Shown here piece after piece: positions 26,886 to 35,445 of a stretch of 64,000 nt of DNA. The stretch lies in the NCBI RefSeq assembly GCF_019061125.1, contig NZ_JAHQYI010000001.1, forward strand, positions 1,612,001 to 1,676,000, given 5' to 3'. The translations under genes and the position numbers were made by a program. Under the pieces are notes generated by a model. It was not told the DNA's origin and did no database searches. It saw only the letters and a program-made list of their open reading frames with translations. How positions within the stretch are numbered: position 1 is the first letter of the stretch; every line of letters begins with the position of its first letter. The stretch is from Microbacterium sp. NC79 (GTDB lineage Bacteria; Actinomycetota; Actinomycetes; Actinomycetales; Microbacteriaceae).

Positions 26886-26891
26886 AGCCTA
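26886..26891 (-). promoter_or_regulatory. leaderless -10 hexamer TAGGCT of dnaE
   Basis: TAGGCT on the minus strand is separated by 6 nt from the dnaE GTG. It gives dnaE its own promoter downstream of the division cluster. Confidence 0.5.
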
Positions 26892-26927
26892 CCCGGGGCC
26901 GCCGACGCCGAGGTCGGCGACGAGCCG

Positions 26928-27854
26928 TCAGCTCGCTTCCAAAACGTCCAATGCGTGCTGGAGATCGGCAGGGTAAGGCGATTCGAACTGCACCCAGTCC
27001 CCGGTTGCCGGGTGTGTGAAGGCGAGCTTGTGCGCGTGCAACCACTGGCGCGACAATCCGAGCTTCTCATTGAGCGTGGGGTCGGAACCATAGAGCGGGT
27101 CGCCGACGCATGGGTGGCGCATTGCAGACATATGCACGCGAATCTGGTGGGTTCGCCCCGTCTCCAAATGAATTTCAAGGAGCGAAGCGCCCGCGAAGGC
27201 TTCGAGGGTTTCGTAGTGCGTCACCGAGTCCTTACCGTCGCGTGTGACGGCAAACTTCCACGAGTGCGACGGATGGCGTCCGATCGGCGCGTCAATGGTT
27301 CCGCTCAACGGATCCATGTATCCCTGCACCACGGCGTGGTAGATCTTCTCGACCGTGCGCTCTTTGAATGCTGCCTTGAGCGTCACATAGGCGTGCTCCG
27401 ACTTTGCAACCACCATGAGTCCGCTCGTGCCGGCATCGAGGCGGTGCACGATGCCCTGACGTTCGGCGGGCCCCGTCGTGGCGATGCGGTAACCAGCACC
27501 GGCGAGGGCGCCCAACACTGTGGCCCCTTCCCACCCCATCGAGGGGTGCGCCGCGACACCGACCGGCTTGTCGACAACCACGATGTGGTCGTCATCGTAG
27601 ATGATGCCGAGTTCAGGCACCTGCATCGGAATGACGGTGGGCTCTTGCTTGGGCGCCCACGCGGCATCGAGACGACTGCCAGCGCGAACCTTGTCAGATT
27701 TCGACACCATCCGGCCGTCAACAAAGACGCCGCCTGCTTCGGTAATCTCAGCCGCGAAGGTGCGCGAAACGTCCAAGAGGCTCGCGAGCGCCGCATCAAC
27801 ACGGCGCCCGTCAAGCTCCTCAGAAATCGTGAAGCTCTGCGACTGCATTGTCAT
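26928..27854 (-). CDS. rluD: RluA-family 23S rRNA pseudouridine synthase
   Basis: This 308-residue enzyme has an N-terminal S4 RNA-binding domain ([20 protein letters not shown]) and a pseudouridine synthase core. The catalytic Asp is in [19 protein letters not shown] (residue ~139), with the downstream [15 protein letters not shown] and DPLYG blocks of the RluD/RluA family. The ATG overlaps the lspA stop (ATGA). lspA-rluD pairing is very common. Exact target positions in rRNA are inferred from family only. Confidence 0.93.
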   Translation of the reverse strand: MTMQSQSFTISEELDGRRVDAALASLLDVSRTFAAEITEAGGVFVDGRMVSKSDKVRAGSRLDAAWAPKQEPTVIPMQVPELGIIYDDDHIVVVDKPVGVAAHPSMGWEGATVLGALAGAGYRIATTGPAERQGIVHRLDAGTSGLMVVAKSEHAYVTLKAAFKERTVEKIYHAVVQGYMDPLSGTIDAPIGRHPSHSWKFAVTRDGKDSVTHYETLEAFAGASLLEIHLETGRTHQIRVHMSAMRHPCVGDPLYGSDPTLNEKLGLSRQWLHAHKLAFTHPATGDWVQFESPYPADLQHALDVLEAS

Positions 27855-28567
27855 GCCGAGGGAGTCTGCTTGTCGGTCGCAGTCTCGTCTTTGGCCTCGT
27901 CGACGACGGGCTCGTCGACGGCCTCCTGGACCGCATCGTCATCATGCGATGACTCCGGTGCCTGTGCCGCCAACCGCTCGCGACGCTCGCGTCGCGACTC
28001 GTACCTGTCTTCTTCAGGAATGTCGTCGACTGCGGCAACAGCGGCAGGTTCCGCCTTCTCGCGGGTGCCATCGAAGTTGATGCCGACCAGAATGAGGAGG
28101 GCAACGAGCACCATGCTGCTGACGATGAAAATGTCGGCGACGTTGTAGATCGCTGGCATCATCCACGGCGTGTAAATGAAGTCGACAACGTGGCCAACCG
28201 GAAAGCCGGGGTCGCGGAAGAGGCGGTCTGTGAGGTTTCCGCTGACGCCGCCCAGCAGCGCACCGAGCACAAACGCCCAGCGACGGGAGCGAACTCGCGT
28301 CACCGCAAGGAACACCACGGTGAGAGCAGCGACTGCCAGCACGATCGTGAAGATCCAGGTGACGCCCTCGCCAAGCGAGAATGCCGCGCCCGGGTTGAAC
28401 GTCAAATAGAACTGCAAAAAGTCACCAAGCACCGGAGCCGGAACCTCGATCTCGAGGTTCTGCAGGGCGAGAAACTTGGTGAACTGGTCAGCGGCCAGCA
28501 CCAGGATCGCGAAGATCGCGATGATGGTACCGGCCGCTGCCCGTGAGAGTTGGGGCCGAGTGGTCAA
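27851..28567 (-). CDS. lspA: lipoprotein signal peptidase (SPase II) with long C-terminal tail
   Basis: This aspartic membrane protease removes signal peptides from lipoproteins such as CtaC here. Four transmembrane helices are seen. The catalytic aspartates lie in [13 protein letters not shown] and [10 protein letters not shown]. The core ends near residue 170, the usual protein size. About 65 further residues form a charged, probably disordered cytoplasmic tail ([19 protein letters not shown], then acidic). The start is probably the TTG at 28565-28567, 8 nt after divIVA. The stop overlaps rluD. Confidence 0.92.
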   Translation of the reverse strand: MTTRPQLSRAAAGTIIAIFAILVLAADQFTKFLALQNLEIEVPAPVLGDFLQFYLTFNPGAAFSLGEGVTWIFTIVLAVAALTVVFLAVTRVRSRRWAFVLGALLGGVSGNLTDRLFRDPGFPVGHVVDFIYTPWMMPAIYNVADIFIVSSMVLVALLILVGINFDGTREKAEPAAVAAVDDIPEEDRYESRRERRERLAAQAPESSHDDDAVQEAVDEPVVDEAKDETATDKQTPSA

Positions 28568-28575
28568 GAGGTGAC

Positions 28576-29181
28576 TCAGAGACCGATCGCCGAGACCGGA
28601 GCAGACCCGGAAGCCGAGCTTGCCGAATCGAGGTCGGTCAGCTGACCCTCAATGTACTTGCGGAGGTTGGCGCGGTAGTCACGCTCAAACTCGCGAAGCT
28701 CCGAGATGCGTCCTTCAAGGACGGTGCGCTCCTTGTCGAGGCGCTCCTTCTCAGCGCGGCCGTTGGCCTCAGCTTCGGAAACGATGCGCGTGGCCTGTTC
28801 CTTCGCGTCAGCGATGAGCTTGTCGCGCTGGCTCTGACCTTCGGCAACGTGCTCGTCGTGCAGACGCTGGGCAAGCTCGATGATGCTGGCGCTCTGCGTC
28901 GGAACATTGTTCTGCGCGACGGGGGCCTCTGCAACAGGGGCCGGCTCCGCAGCGACGGGCTCTTCGACGGCGGGGGTAGCAGCAACCGGTGCCGGAGCCG
29001 CGGCTTCGCCCGACTCGAACGCTGCCAGCTTCGCCTTCAGCTCGACGTTTTCTTCAATGGTCTTGCGCCATTCAACGACGATTTCGTCCAGGAAGTCGTC
29101 AACCTCGTCCGGGTCGAAACCTTCCTTGAACCGGACGTGCTGGAACTGCTTGGTGACAACGTCATCCGGGGTCAATGCCAT
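28576..29181 (-). CDS. divIVA: DivIVA/Wag31-family polar growth protein
   Basis: This 201-residue coiled-coil scaffold marks cell poles and septa and organises polar peptidoglycan synthesis in actinobacteria. The N-terminal lipid-binding domain is MALTPDDVVTKQFQHVRFKE with DPDEVDDFLDEIV. The second long coiled coil (ELAQRLHDEHVAEGQSQRDK onward) follows an Ala/Pro-rich linker. The ATG has GAAGGAG 5 nt upstream. It lies in the usual sepF-yggT-divIVA order behind ftsZ. Confidence 0.95.
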   Translation of the reverse strand: MALTPDDVVTKQFQHVRFKEGFDPDEVDDFLDEIVVEWRKTIEENVELKAKLAAFESGEAAAPAPVAATPAVEEPVAAEPAPVAEAPVAQNNVPTQSASIIELAQRLHDEHVAEGQSQRDKLIADAKEQATRIVSEAEANGRAEKERLDKERTVLEGRISELREFERDYRANLRKYIEGQLTDLDSASSASGSAPVSAIGL

Positions 29182-29270
29182 GGTGGCTCCTTCTTCACTG
29201 CATTCGGTTCGGGATCAACGCAACAAGCGCGGCCGATCCCCCTGCCTGTTTCAGCATAGTCGCGTGTCAC

Positions 29271-29570
29271 TTAAGCCGCGAGGCTGAACGTCATCCTGTA
29301 GGCAAATAGACAAATAATCATAACGATCATGAACGACAAGTCGAGCTGTACAGCGCCCAGCCGTACCGGCTTAACCAACTTGCGCACAAACTTGAGCGGC
29401 GGGTCGGTGATCGTAAAAATGAACTCGGCGAAAATCAAACCGAGCCCCTTTGGCCGCCATTCGCGGCTGAACATCGGGATGAGGTCGAGGATGAAGCGCG
29501 CAAACAGCGCCATCATGTACAACATGATGGCGAAGTTTACGATCGCGAAAACGACCTGAAGCGGGTTCAC
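29271..29570 (-). CDS. YggT-family membrane protein
   Basis: This 99-residue integral membrane protein has two hydrophobic segments (VVFAIVNFAIMLYMMALFARF and LSFMIVMIICLFAYRMTFSL), separated by ITDPPLKFVRKLVKPVRLG, the standard YggT signature. It is conserved beside sepF and divIVA in many Gram-positives and is thought to act in division or envelope processes; the mechanism is unknown. It starts 3 nt after sepF ends. Confidence 0.92.
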   Translation of the reverse strand: MNPLQVVFAIVNFAIMLYMMALFARFILDLIPMFSREWRPKGLGLIFAEFIFTITDPPLKFVRKLVKPVRLGAVQLDLSFMIVMIICLFAYRMTFSLAA

Positions 29571-29573
29571 GGA

Positions 29574-30056
29574 TTACGGCTGTGCGAACGGCGCGATGTC
29601 GCCGTCAGCGTGTGCAATGCCGCCGTCGCCGGAGATCGCAATGTTCTCAGGCGAGAGCAGGAAGACCTTGCTCGTGACGCGTTCGATCTTGCCGTAGAGG
29701 CCGCTGGCCAGACCACTGGCAAAGTCGATGAGACGACGTGCCTCAGCATCCGACATCTGCGACAGGTTCATGATGACCGGAATGCCATCGCGGAAGCTCT
29801 CGGCGATGTTCTGCGCATCGCGGTACTGCTTGGGGTGCACCGTCAGGATTTCGTTGACGGCACCGGCTGCGGGCTGACGAACGACGGCAGGACGGCGCAG
29901 GGGCGTCACAGGGGCGGTAGCGGGCTCAGCCTGCTCAACCTCACGGACCTCGCGGCCGCGTGCCTTCGCCGGCGCCTCAGCGGCCGGTTCGGTGTACGTT
30001 TCTTCTTCGTCGGCCAGGCCGAGGTACACCATCGTCTTCTTGAGCGGGTTCGACAT
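29574..30056 (-). CDS. sepF: cell division protein SepF
   Basis: This 160-residue FtsZ-membrane anchor has an N-terminal amphipathic region [14 protein letters not shown], then an acidic, Pro-rich linker. The SepF core [20 protein letters not shown] ends with [20 protein letters not shown] and [11 protein letters not shown]. The ATG at 30054-30056 has GGAGG 5 nt upstream. A longer in-frame stretch upstream has no family match. Confidence 0.95.
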   Translation of the reverse strand: MSNPLKKTMVYLGLADEEETYTEPAAEAPAKARGREVREVEQAEPATAPVTPLRRPAVVRQPAAGAVNEILTVHPKQYRDAQNIAESFRDGIPVIMNLSQMSDAEARRLIDFASGLASGLYGKIERVTSKVFLLSPENIAISGDGGIAHADGDIAPFAQP

Positions 30057-30090
30057 CGCGTCCTCCGTTGTGTGCTCGTCTGTAGGCAGG

Positions 30091-30777
30091 TTATCCCCGG
30101 GCGGGGCGGGTTCCGGTGATTGCGGAACCAATTCTTAGGTGTGTCGCGCCATGCGCGATCGCTTCGGTGAAGTCGTGGCTCATGCCGGCAGAAATCCACC
30201 GCGCATCAGCGACGACACTCCGAACGATGTCCGAATAGCCAGCGAGGCGAGCGAATGCCGGAGCCGGATCCTCTTCGAGGGGAGCAACAGCCATGACCCC
30301 GCGCAACCGCAGCGTTTCTAGGCAGGCAATCCGCGTCGCCAACTTCTCGATATCGGCGGGTTCGACTCCCCCGCGGCCTTCGTCGGCGGTGAGATTGACT
30401 TGCAAAAGCACGTCAAGCTGCGCGCCGCCTGGCTCGCCTGCGGCGTCAAGCGCCGTCGCAATCTTTTCGCGGTCAACGGAATGCACAACGTCGGCCGCGG
30501 CACGAATTTGTCGCGCCTTGTTTGACTGTGCTTGACCAATAAAGTGCCAACGCACGCCGCCGAGATCCGCGAGCTCAGCACGCTTTTGGGAGAGTTCCTG
30601 TTGCCGGTTCTCCCCGACGTCGTGCACGCCAAGCGCCGCGAGATCGGTGATCAACTGCGCAGGGTGAAACTTCGTGACAACAATGCGAGTGATCTCCGCA
30701 GCATCGCGCTGAAAACGCCGTGCGGCGGAGGCGATGTTTTCATCAACCTCCGCCAGGCGGGTACGAAGTTCACTCAT
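30091..30777 (-). CDS. YggS-family pyridoxal phosphate homeostasis protein
   Basis: This 228-residue PLP-binding barrel protein has the PLP lysine at Lys36 ([12 protein letters not shown]). Further conserved elements are [28 protein letters not shown], and the phosphate-binding end [29 protein letters not shown]. The protein keeps PLP pools balanced. It sits between ftsZ (2 nt) and sepF (34 nt). The laccase-domain gene often found between ftsZ and yggS in actinobacteria is missing. Confidence 0.95.
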   Translation of the reverse strand: MSELRTRLAEVDENIASAARRFQRDAAEITRIVVTKFHPAQLITDLAALGVHDVGENRQQELSQKRAELADLGGVRWHFIGQAQSNKARQIRAAADVVHSVDREKIATALDAAGEPGGAQLDVLLQVNLTADEGRGGVEPADIEKLATRIACLETLRLRGVMAVAPLEEDPAPAFARLAGYSDIVRSVVADARWISAGMSHDFTEAIAHGATHLRIGSAITGTRPARG

Positions 30778-30779
30778 TA

Positions 30780-31934
30780 CTACTTGAGGAAGTCCGGAAT
30801 GTCGAGGTCGCCCTCGTCGAATGCGGAGTCAAAGCCACCAACGTCAGGAAGCATGTTCGCAGGAACAGCCACCGGAGTTTCGGCCTTCTCTGCCGGGGCT
30901 TCCGTCTTCTCAGCGGCAACCGCGGCCTCGACAGCCGGAGCCGCCGGGCGGGTCACGACGGCCGGGAGCTCAATACGAGACTGCGGCTCGCCACCGTCAA
31001 AGCCAGCAGCGATCACCGTGACGCGCACTTCGTCGCCAAGGGTGTCGTCGATGACCGTACCGAAGATGATGTTCGCCTCGGGGTGTGCGGCTTCCTTGAC
31101 GAGCTGAGCGGCGTCGTTGATCTCGAAGATACCGAGGTTGGAACCACCCTGGATCGACAGCAGCACGCCGTGCGCGCCCTCGATCGATGCTTCAAGCAGC
31201 GGCGACTCAACGGCAAGCTCGGCAGCCTTGATGGCACGGTCAGCACCGCGCGCAGAACCGATACCCATGAGCGCGGAACCCGCACCCTGCATAACGCTCT
31301 TCACGTCGGCGAAGTCGAGGTTGATCAGACCCGGGGTCGTAATCAGGTCAGTGATGCCCTGCACGCCGGCGAGGAGCACCTGGTCAGCGGTGGCGAAGGC
31401 CTCGATCATCGAGATGCCGCGGTCGCTGATCTCGAGAAGGCGGTCGTTCGGAACCACGATGAGCGTGTCGACTTCTTCCTTGAGTCGTGCCACACCGGTC
31501 TCCGCCTGGCTCTGACGACGACGACCCTCGAAAGAGAAGGGCTTGGTGACCACACCAATGGTGAGCGCACCAATCGATTTTGCGATCTTGGCGACCACCG
31601 GTGCACCACCGGTGCCGGTTCCGCCGCCCTCGCCCGCCGTCACGAAGACCATGTCGGCACCGCGCAGGGCCTCTTCGATCTCCTCAGCGTGGTCTTCGGC
31701 AGCGCGGCGACCAACCTCGGGGTCAGCGCCAGCACCGAGGCCGCGGGTGAGCTCGCGTCCGACGTCAAGCTTGACGTCAGCGTCACTCATCAGCAATGCC
31801 TGTGCATCCGTGTTGATCGCGATGAACTCAACGCCACGAAGGCCGAGCTCGATCATGCGGTTGACAGCGTTCACGCCACCACCGCCGACGCCGACCACCT
31901 TAATGACGGCGAGGTAGTTCTGGTTCTGGCTCAT
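30780..31934 (-). CDS. ftsZ: cell division protein FtsZ
   Basis: This 384-residue tubulin homologue forms the Z ring. The GTP-binding loop is [15 protein letters not shown] (about residues 101-115), with [19 protein letters not shown] at the N-terminus and [13 protein letters not shown] as the T7 synergy loop. The C-terminal peptide that binds SepF and other partners is DLDIPDFLK, after a Glu/Ala/Pro-rich linker. The ATG at 31932-31934 has GGAGG 6 nt upstream; an in-frame start 10 codons earlier is less likely. The 158-bp spacer to ftsQ probably holds an ftsZ promoter. Confidence 0.98.
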   Translation of the reverse strand: MSQNQNYLAVIKVVGVGGGGVNAVNRMIELGLRGVEFIAINTDAQALLMSDADVKLDVGRELTRGLGAGADPEVGRRAAEDHAEEIEEALRGADMVFVTAGEGGGTGTGGAPVVAKIAKSIGALTIGVVTKPFSFEGRRRQSQAETGVARLKEEVDTLIVVPNDRLLEISDRGISMIEAFATADQVLLAGVQGITDLITTPGLINLDFADVKSVMQGAGSALMGIGSARGADRAIKAAELAVESPLLEASIEGAHGVLLSIQGGSNLGIFEINDAAQLVKEAAHPEANIIFGTVIDDTLGDEVRVTVIAAGFDGGEPQSRIELPAVVTRPAAPAVEAAVAAEKTEAPAEKAETPVAVPANMLPDVGGFDSAFDEGDLDIPDFLK

Positions 31935-32092
31935 GCCGGCCTCCGTGTCTAGAACCTGGTTCAACCTTCACCTTCGAGTAGAAGGTTAAAGAATTGCCCG
32001 GTATGCATTTCTCTTGATTGACGGTACGGCTCGAAACCATCGGTTGTGCGCAGACACGCGCGCGTGTCGCGACATGGAGGCCCAGAAAAGTC
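31935..32092 (-). promoter_or_regulatory. ftsQ-ftsZ spacer with palindrome TGTCGCGACA
   Basis: This is the only sizeable gap in the murC-to-rluD gene block. It contains the perfect 10-bp palindrome TGTCGCGACA at 32065-32074 and a TTCACCTTCGAGTAGAAGGTTAA-like imperfect dyad near 31965-31990. It is a likely site of the ftsZ promoter, but no convincing -35/-10 pair can be assigned. Confidence 0.4.
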
Positions 32093-33247
32093 TCAGCGCA
32101 TCACAATTGCGGTCGGCGATGACACGTCATAGACCGAAACCGTGTCAATAGGACGAGTCAGCATTGCTTTTTCGAGAACCTGTGACTTGATTTGTGAATC
32201 ATCGGCGTTACCCCAAATGATCTGCGTGCCCGTGGGCGAAAGCGTCAGAGTGACGTCGGCTGGGGTGGTCGCGGTGACTTTGGCGACGGAACCACGGATG
32301 CTGTCAGGAATGGAAAGCATCACCATTCCGGCAGAGCGGAAGGTGCTCTCCCCCAAGCCTCCAGCGACCTGAAAAAGGGGATACCCGGGGTGCGCTTCAG
32401 GAGTCGTGGAGAGCACGACACCGGCAGCGTCAACGAGAGAGTAGCCCGCTTCGGTCTCCACCACGCCAACCGGCGTGCGCTCGACAACCGTCACCACCAG
32501 TTCGTGCGGCGGCCGAGCTTGCACGGTGTACGTCTCCACGGCCGGGAACGTGACAAGCGCAGCTTTGATGTCGCTCTCGTTGACGAGCGCGAGAGGCGTG
32601 CCCAACTGGCCGGAAAGCGATTGCGTGACCGCCGCTGGGTCCAGTGACGTGGTTCCGACCACGGTGATCTTTTGCACGGCGAAAAGTGGCGAGTAGGCGA
32701 CGGCGAATGAGCCGACGATCACGGCGGCGAGAGAGCTCAGCGAGACGATCCAAATCAGGCGACGGCGACGCGCACGCGCGGTGAACCTGCGCACTTCACG
32801 ACGTAGCGCCTTTCGCTTGGCGCGGGCTGCGCGCCACACGTCACGCCAGCCGACCACCGCGAGGTCACCGCTGGGTTCGGCCTCGAGGTTGCTCCCCTCA
32901 ACGTCGTCCTCGCTGGAGTCCGTGGCATCCGGCGCTGACCGCACCTCGGCATCCGTTGACGCAGCGCCCCCTCGCAGGGGAAAGGGAGTGATGACAGCGG
33001 TCTCAACCTCGTCGCTGACTGTCACGACGTCGTCGCTGTCGTCGCGCGTCGCGATCGAAGCGACGTCGCTTGGCTCCGCCCAGGAGAACGTTGCAGGCGT
33101 CTCACCGTTGTCTTCCACGTCGCCAGCATCGAGCGCGTTACTCGGTGCGAACGCAACGACATCGTCCACACGTTCTGGCTCGTCGACGATGGGCTCGTCG
33201 GGAGTCTCGACCCGTGGTCGTTGCGGAAGCGGTTCAGGGCGACGCAT
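32093..33247 (-). CDS. ftsQ: cell division protein FtsQ
   Basis: This 384-residue bitopic divisome protein has a cytoplasmic N-terminus of about 160 residues, Asp/Glu/Ser/Thr-rich and longer than usual, followed by a basic stretch (REVRRFTARARRRRL) and one transmembrane helix (residues ~163-183). The POTRA domain begins LFAVQKITVVGTTSLDPAAV, and the FtsQ beta domain ends IDTVSVYDVSSPTAIVMR. It connects FtsB/FtsL and the FtsWI synthase. It starts 3 nt after murC. Confidence 0.95.
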   Translation of the reverse strand: MRRPEPLPQRPRVETPDEPIVDEPERVDDVVAFAPSNALDAGDVEDNGETPATFSWAEPSDVASIATRDDSDDVVTVSDEVETAVITPFPLRGGAASTDAEVRSAPDATDSSEDDVEGSNLEAEPSGDLAVVGWRDVWRAARAKRKALRREVRRFTARARRRRLIWIVSLSSLAAVIVGSFAVAYSPLFAVQKITVVGTTSLDPAAVTQSLSGQLGTPLALVNESDIKAALVTFPAVETYTVQARPPHELVVTVVERTPVGVVETEAGYSLVDAAGVVLSTTPEAHPGYPLFQVAGGLGESTFRSAGMVMLSIPDSIRGSVAKVTATTPADVTLTLSPTGTQIIWGNADDSQIKSQVLEKAMLTRPIDTVSVYDVSSPTAIVMR

Positions 33248-33250
33248 GGA

Positions 33251-34654
33251 CTACTTCGCGCGAGCGGCGAGGGCCTCGAGTACCTGCGGGATGATCAGAT
33301 TGACGTTGCCGCAGCCGAGGGTGACGATGAAATCGCCCTCCTGCGCCACTTGGGCCGCATAGTCAGCGGCCGCTTGCCAGTCAGCGACGAAGTGTACGTT
33401 GTCTGGATTCGCGAAATCATTGGAGACCAGCTCTCCCGTGACCCCCGCAACGGGGTCTTCACGAGCGCCGTACACGTCGAGGACGATCGTGTGATCGGCG
33501 CGGTTTTCGAGAACCTCGGCGAACTCGCGGTGCATGAGCTGCGTGCGCGAGTAGGTGTGCGGCTGGTGCAACGCGATGATGCGACCGGAACCAACAACCG
33601 TGCGGGCAGCGGTGAGTGCGGCATCCACTTCGGTCGGGTGGTGGGCGTAATCGTCGTAGACGCTCACACCACCAACCGTGTCGTGCAGTTCGAACCGTCG
33701 TGCGGTTCCGCCGAAGCCTTCAAGTGAGCGCACAGCGGCGTCGAGCTCGTGACCGAGAGCGACAAGCACCGCCGCGGCACCCGCCGCGTTGAGGGCGTTG
33801 TGGAGGCCAGCGACAGGCAGGTGCGCGCTGACACTCTGCCCCGCCACCGTGATCGTGAACGACACACCGGTTGCGTCACTCGTGACATCATGCAGTCGCA
33901 CATCGGCGTCAGCTGCCTGGCCAAACGTAATGACGTGAGGGTGGGTAATGCGCTCGCGCACCGCGACAGCGCCGGGGTCGTCAGAGGAAATAACGACCGC
34001 CTCGCGTGCCTCGTTGGCGAAAGTCGCGAATGCGGCATCGAAGGCGTCGCGAGAGCCGTAGTGGTCGAGGTGATCGGGATCGACGTTGGTGATCAGCGCG
34101 ATCGATGTGTCGTACAGCAAGAACGTGCCGTCAGATTCGTCGGCTTCGATCACAAACAGGTCGTCACTGCCTGGCGCACTGGAAACGCCGAGTGACGCGA
34201 TCACGCCGCCGTTGACGAACGTGGGGTTCTTCCCCATCGCCGTGAGGCCGGTGACAATCATGCCGGTCGAGGTGGTCTTGCCGTGGGCGCCGGCAACCGA
34301 AACGAGACGGCGGGAACCGATGAGCCAGTGCAGCGCCTGCGAGCGGTGGATGACGTGCAGCCCACGGGCCTTCGCGAGCAGGAACTCGGGGTTCTCGGGC
34401 CAGATAGCACCGGTGTGGATGACGGTGTCAACGTCTTCGGCAAGGTTGGCTGCGTCGTGTCCGACGAAGACCGTCGCGCCGAGCGCCTCCAACTCGCGCA
34501 GGCCGGGGCTATCGGCGCGGTCAGATCCGGATACACGGATACCACGGGCGAGGAACATACGCGCTAGTCCGCTCATGCCCGAGCCACCGATGCCGATAAA
34601 GTGCGCGGCGTCGATTGTCTCGGGGATGGGGAGGCTCAAATCGGGTCGAATCAT
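33251..34654 (-). CDS. murC: UDP-N-acetylmuramate-L-alanine ligase
   Basis: This 467-residue ATP-dependent ligase adds the first amino acid (Ala) to UDP-MurNAc. The N-terminal Rossmann domain has [17 protein letters not shown], the central domain [12 protein letters not shown] as the P-loop, and [18 protein letters not shown]. The C-terminal domain holds [15 protein letters not shown]. The ATG at 34652-34654 is 9 nt from a TAGACT hexamer, so murC appears to have its own promoter. That fits its separation from murG by a GntR gene and a repeat array. Confidence 0.97.
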   Translation of the reverse strand: MIRPDLSLPIPETIDAAHFIGIGGSGMSGLARMFLARGIRVSGSDRADSPGLRELEALGATVFVGHDAANLAEDVDTVIHTGAIWPENPEFLLAKARGLHVIHRSQALHWLIGSRRLVSVAGAHGKTTSTGMIVTGLTAMGKNPTFVNGGVIASLGVSSAPGSDDLFVIEADESDGTFLLYDTSIALITNVDPDHLDHYGSRDAFDAAFATFANEAREAVVISSDDPGAVAVRERITHPHVITFGQAADADVRLHDVTSDATGVSFTITVAGQSVSAHLPVAGLHNALNAAGAAAVLVALGHELDAAVRSLEGFGGTARRFELHDTVGGVSVYDDYAHHPTEVDAALTAARTVVGSGRIIALHQPHTYSRTQLMHREFAEVLENRADHTIVLDVYGAREDPVAGVTGELVSNDFANPDNVHFVADWQAAADYAAQVAQEGDFIVTLGCGNVNLIIPQVLEALAARAK

Positions 34655-34663
34655 GACTCATCA

Positions 34664-34669
34664 AGTCTA
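34664..34669 (-). promoter_or_regulatory. -10 hexamer TAGACT of murC (near-leaderless)
   Basis: TAGACT on the minus strand is separated by 9 nt from the murC ATG. It would start a murC-ftsQ-ftsZ transcript independent of mraZ. Confidence 0.4.
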
Positions 34670-34759
34670 GGCGGCAACGGTGCTGCCCGCCGCTCGGCAC
34701 GCCCGGGGCGCACGGCGCTGCGCACTGGTACGGTGGCGCCACAGGAATGAAGGGACGCC

Positions 34760-35125
34760 ATGTTTCAGATCGATCGTTCCAGCGCCATTGCCCCGTATGA
34801 GCAGTTGCGCTCGCAAATTGTCGAGGCGGTTTCGAGCGGACAGTTGGCCGTTGATACTCGCCTTCCCACCGTGCGTGCGTTGGCTGCAGAACTGGGGACG
34901 GCTGCCGGAACCATTGCGCGCGCGTATCGGGAACTGGAAGAAGCCGGAGTGGTCGTGACCCGCGGCCGCAACGGAACCTTTATCGCCGCGCACGGCGATG
35001 CCGCCGAACGCGCCGTGCAGCACGCCGCAGCCGCGTACGCCGAGGTCGTGCGCTCCCTCCACGTGAGTGACGACGTGGCGATCGAGCTCGTCACCCGCGC
35101 CCTGCACTCATCCCCCACCTCCTGA
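34760..35125 (+). CDS. short GntR-family transcription regulator (YtrA-like)
   Basis: This 121-residue protein has an N-terminal winged-helix GntR domain: PIAPYEQLRSQIVEAVSSG is represented here as SAIAPYEQLRSQIVEAV, then LPTVRALAAELGTAAGTIAR and YRELEEAGVVVTRGRNGTFI. A short helical C-terminus (about 45 residues) follows instead of a ligand-binding domain, as in YtrA-type repressors. These usually control adjacent transporter genes, but none is beside it. It is the only plus-strand gene inside the division cluster, between murC and murG. The start has GAAGGGA 6 nt upstream and TACGGT about 30 nt upstream. Confidence 0.88.
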   Translation: MFQIDRSSAIAPYEQLRSQIVEAVSSGQLAVDTRLPTVRALAAELGTAAGTIARAYRELEEAGVVVTRGRNGTFIAAHGDAAERAVQHAAAAYAEVVRSLHVSDDVAIELVTRALHSSPTS

Positions 35126-35445
35126 GCACCCCATCGCTGCTGCCTGGTTCCGGTGTCGTGGGAAGCTGTTCCGGTGTCGTGAGCCGTGGTTCCGATGTCC
35201 TGAGCCGTGGTTCCGATGTCCTGAGCCGTGGTTCCGATGTCCCTGAGCCGTGGTTCCGATGTCCCTGAGCCGTGGTTCCGATGTCCTGAGAACAGGACTA
35301 TGTCGCGACAGCCAGCGATTTTGGCACTTATTCTCCCGCTCTCACGACATTCTCCTGTTCTCGCGACATCGCCCCGGCCGAATTCGAGTCGGAAGCCCAG
35401 GTCGCCAAACACCGCCGGGCGCGGCGAGACGAGGAGAGAGTGCGG
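35126..35445. other. 320-bp spacer between the GntR gene and murG
   Basis: No gene is visible. The left half is a seven-unit tandem array (35145-35293). The right half has the palindrome TGTCGCGACA (35301-35310), a 10-bp inverted pair GAGAACAGGA (35289) / TCCTGTTCTC (about 35350-35361), and a further CGCGACAT. Both neighbouring genes end into this spacer, so it is not an obvious promoter region. Confidence 0.6.
35145..35293. repeat. seven-unit 20-22 bp tandem array built on GGTTCCG
   Basis: The units are 35145-35166, 35167-35186, 35187-35207, 35208-35228, 35229-35250, 35251-35272 and 35273-35293. The common unit starts TGGTTCCGATGTCC and ends GAGCCG. Units 3 and 4 are identical, units 5 and 6 share one added C, and the outer units are more diverged. 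Six of seven carry an exact GGTTCCG. There are no unique spacers, so it is not CRISPR. Confidence 0.92.

Noticed and set aside
26895..26925. Hairpin between rluD and dnaE as a terminator
   Set aside because: The stem CGCCGAC/GTCGGCG is short and lacks a T tract. It may equally be rluD 3' sequence or dnaE promoter DNA.
26532..28148. 538-codon plus-strand open frame
   Set aside because: It is antisense to dnaE, rluD and lspA and has no family features.
35145..35293. CRISPR array
   Set aside because: The units are directly adjacent without unique spacers, are shorter than normal CRISPR repeats plus spacers, and no cas genes are present.
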